This document shows, piece after piece, positions 31,280 through 32,077 of a stretch of 32,077 nt of DNA (within the stretch, counting starts at the first letter, position 1; the number at the start of each line of letters is the position of its first letter). This stretch comes from Gammaproteobacteria bacterium. GTDB lineage: Bacteria > Pseudomonadota > Gammaproteobacteria > SZUA-140. The position numbers and the translations under genes are program-made. The DNA is taken from assembly GCA_020845975.1 (NCBI GenBank), contig JADLET010000093.1, positions 1 to 32,077 of the forward strand, in the 5' to 3' direction. Below the pieces are notes generated by a model. It was not told the DNA's origin and did not search any database. It was given only the letters and a program-made list of their open reading frames with translations.

Positions 31280-32077
31280 TTAGCGCTCGTACGCCAGCTC
31301 ATGCGGCAGACGTCCGGCCGGGATCACGGTCCCTGCGCGAGCGGTCATCCACATGTTGTAGAGCCAGACCAGATTACCGGTAAATACCATGGTGCCGCCG
31401 ACCCAGCGGGCGATCATGTAGGGGTGCTCCGCGATTACCGTATCGATATATGGCACTTCGTAGATCTTCGCCGCACCCTGGATCAGGCCCGCAATCGTCA
31501 TCGAGATCCAGTAGATCGTGAACCCGATCAGCAGGAACCAGAAGTGAAAATTGGCCAGCGCCAGCGAATAGAGTTTGCGACGCATGATGGTCTGCAGACC
31601 GTAGTACACCGCAGCGCCCTCAAGGAAGGTCGAAAACCCGAGCAGCGCAAGGTGGGCATGTGCCACGATCCAGCCTGTGCCATGGATATACCAGTTGATG
31701 GCGCGGGTCTGCTGGAAGCCGCCCTGCATGTTGAGCGGAATGGCCATCAGCACACCGGTGATAGTGAACTTGATCTCGACGTTGTCGACGAAGTAGCGCC
31801 ATTTGCCGGTCATGGTGAGCAGCAGGTTCGACACGAACGCGATCGCGGGCACCAGGATCAGCACGCCTTCCACCGAGGCGAAGGATTTGAGCCACTCGGG
31901 CAGCGGCGATGACATCAGGTGATGCGCGGCCGGCGTCGAGTAGAACACCACCACGGACCAGAAGTGAAGGTGGCCGATGCGATGCGAGTACAGCGGATTA
32001 CCCGTGACCTTGGGCACGGTGTAGTACGCGATGGCTGCGGCGACGGGGGTAATCCACAGCCCAAGCACGTTATGCGC
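31280..32077 (-). CDS. cbb3-type oxidase subunit I (CcoN-like), 5' end beyond window edge
   Basis: 265 C-terminal residues are visible; the frame stays open to the window edge. The first codons give A-His-Asn, the expected first CuB ligand. HFWSVVVFYSTPAAHHL carries the His-His pair of CuB and a Tyr six residues before it, the position of the cross-linked Tyr of C-family oxygen reductases. GWIVAHAHLALLGF supplies the axial His of heme b and heme b3. Helices continue to EHPYMIARWVGGTMVFTGNLVWLYNMW. Where I recall a conserved Glu in CcoN (TFEGP), this protein has Gln (NMQGG). The gene heads the cluster that continues to 20810. Confidence 0.9.
   Translation of the reverse strand, partial: AHNVLGLWITPVAAAIAYYTVPKVTGNPLYSHRIGHLHFWSVVVFYSTPAAHHLMSSPLPEWLKSFASVEGVLILVPAIAFVSNLLLTMTGKWRYFVDNVEIKFTITGVLMAIPLNMQGGFQQTRAINWYIHGTGWIVAHAHLALLGFSTFLEGAAVYYGLQTIMRRKLYSLALANFHFWFLLIGFTIYWISMTIAGLIQGAAKIYEVPYIDTVIAEHPYMIARWVGGTMVFTGNLVWLYNMWMTARAGTVIPAGRLPHELAYER

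Noticed and set aside
31280-32077. Nitric oxide reductase (NorB-type) as the identity of the edge subunit I gene
   Set aside because: The Tyr six residues before the His-His pair and the spacing match cbb3 oxygen reductases; nitric oxide reductases lack that Tyr.

Overview
The window looks like chromosomal DNA of a gammaproteobacterium. The basis is the rpsU–yqeY–dnaG–rpoD block, the rppH–ptsP pair, and the pilT / yggS–proC–yggT–yggU neighbourhood. The GC-rich codon use and the unusual cbb3-type respiratory cluster suggest a Chromatiales- or Acidiferrobacterales-like respiring, possibly sulfur-oxidising lineage. That placement is inference; no rRNA or other marker fixes it. I saw no tRNA, rRNA, CRISPR array, insertion sequence or prophage.

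Layout. (1) 1-4136, minus strand: the macromolecular-synthesis operon rpsU, GatB/YqeY-family gene, dnaG and rpoD (rpoD runs off the left edge), with a visible sigma70-type promoter before rpsU. (2) 4534-7903, plus strand: an ECF-type sigma factor, a zinc-finger anti-sigma-like membrane protein, a small secreted charged protein, and an outer-membrane protein with TPRs followed by a beta-barrel. (3) 7914-10742, minus strand: rppH and ptsP. (4) 10913-13319, plus strand: a HAD phosphatase and a BtuC/BtuD-like ABC permease and ATPase, all overlapping, with no binding protein. (5) pilT (minus), divergent from yggS, proC, yggT and yggU (plus). (6) 17166-17266: a strongly structured intergenic RNA candidate, followed by a 675-residue dynamin-family GTPase. 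(7) 19550-19654: an uncatalogued 34-residue membrane peptide with its own Shine-Dalgarno and terminator. (8) 19748-20795: a four-helix protein resembling the C-terminal part of oxidase subunit I, and an overlapping unknown gene.

(9) 20810-32077, minus strand: about 16 tightly packed genes of an atypical cbb3-like terminal oxidase. It holds a CcoN (right-edge partial), a CcoO with about 110 extra residues before its heme, and a heme-less CcoP-like two-helix subunit. It also holds a 41-residue CcoQ-like peptide, several small membrane proteins (one CcoS-like), separate monoheme cytochromes c, a membrane-anchored SUMF1-fold protein without the catalytic cysteines, CcoG and a FixH-like lipoprotein. 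One gene in the row, a fused membrane/spermidine-synthase-like protein, is split by an in-frame amber codon. A run of three hairpins separates the oxidase core genes from the downstream accessory genes.

The oxidase cluster is the best candidate for an under-described system. Its subunit I keeps the CuB histidines and the tyrosine expected of an oxygen reductase, but the electron-entry subunits are rearranged: no triheme or diheme CcoP is visible, and single-heme cytochromes are encoded separately.
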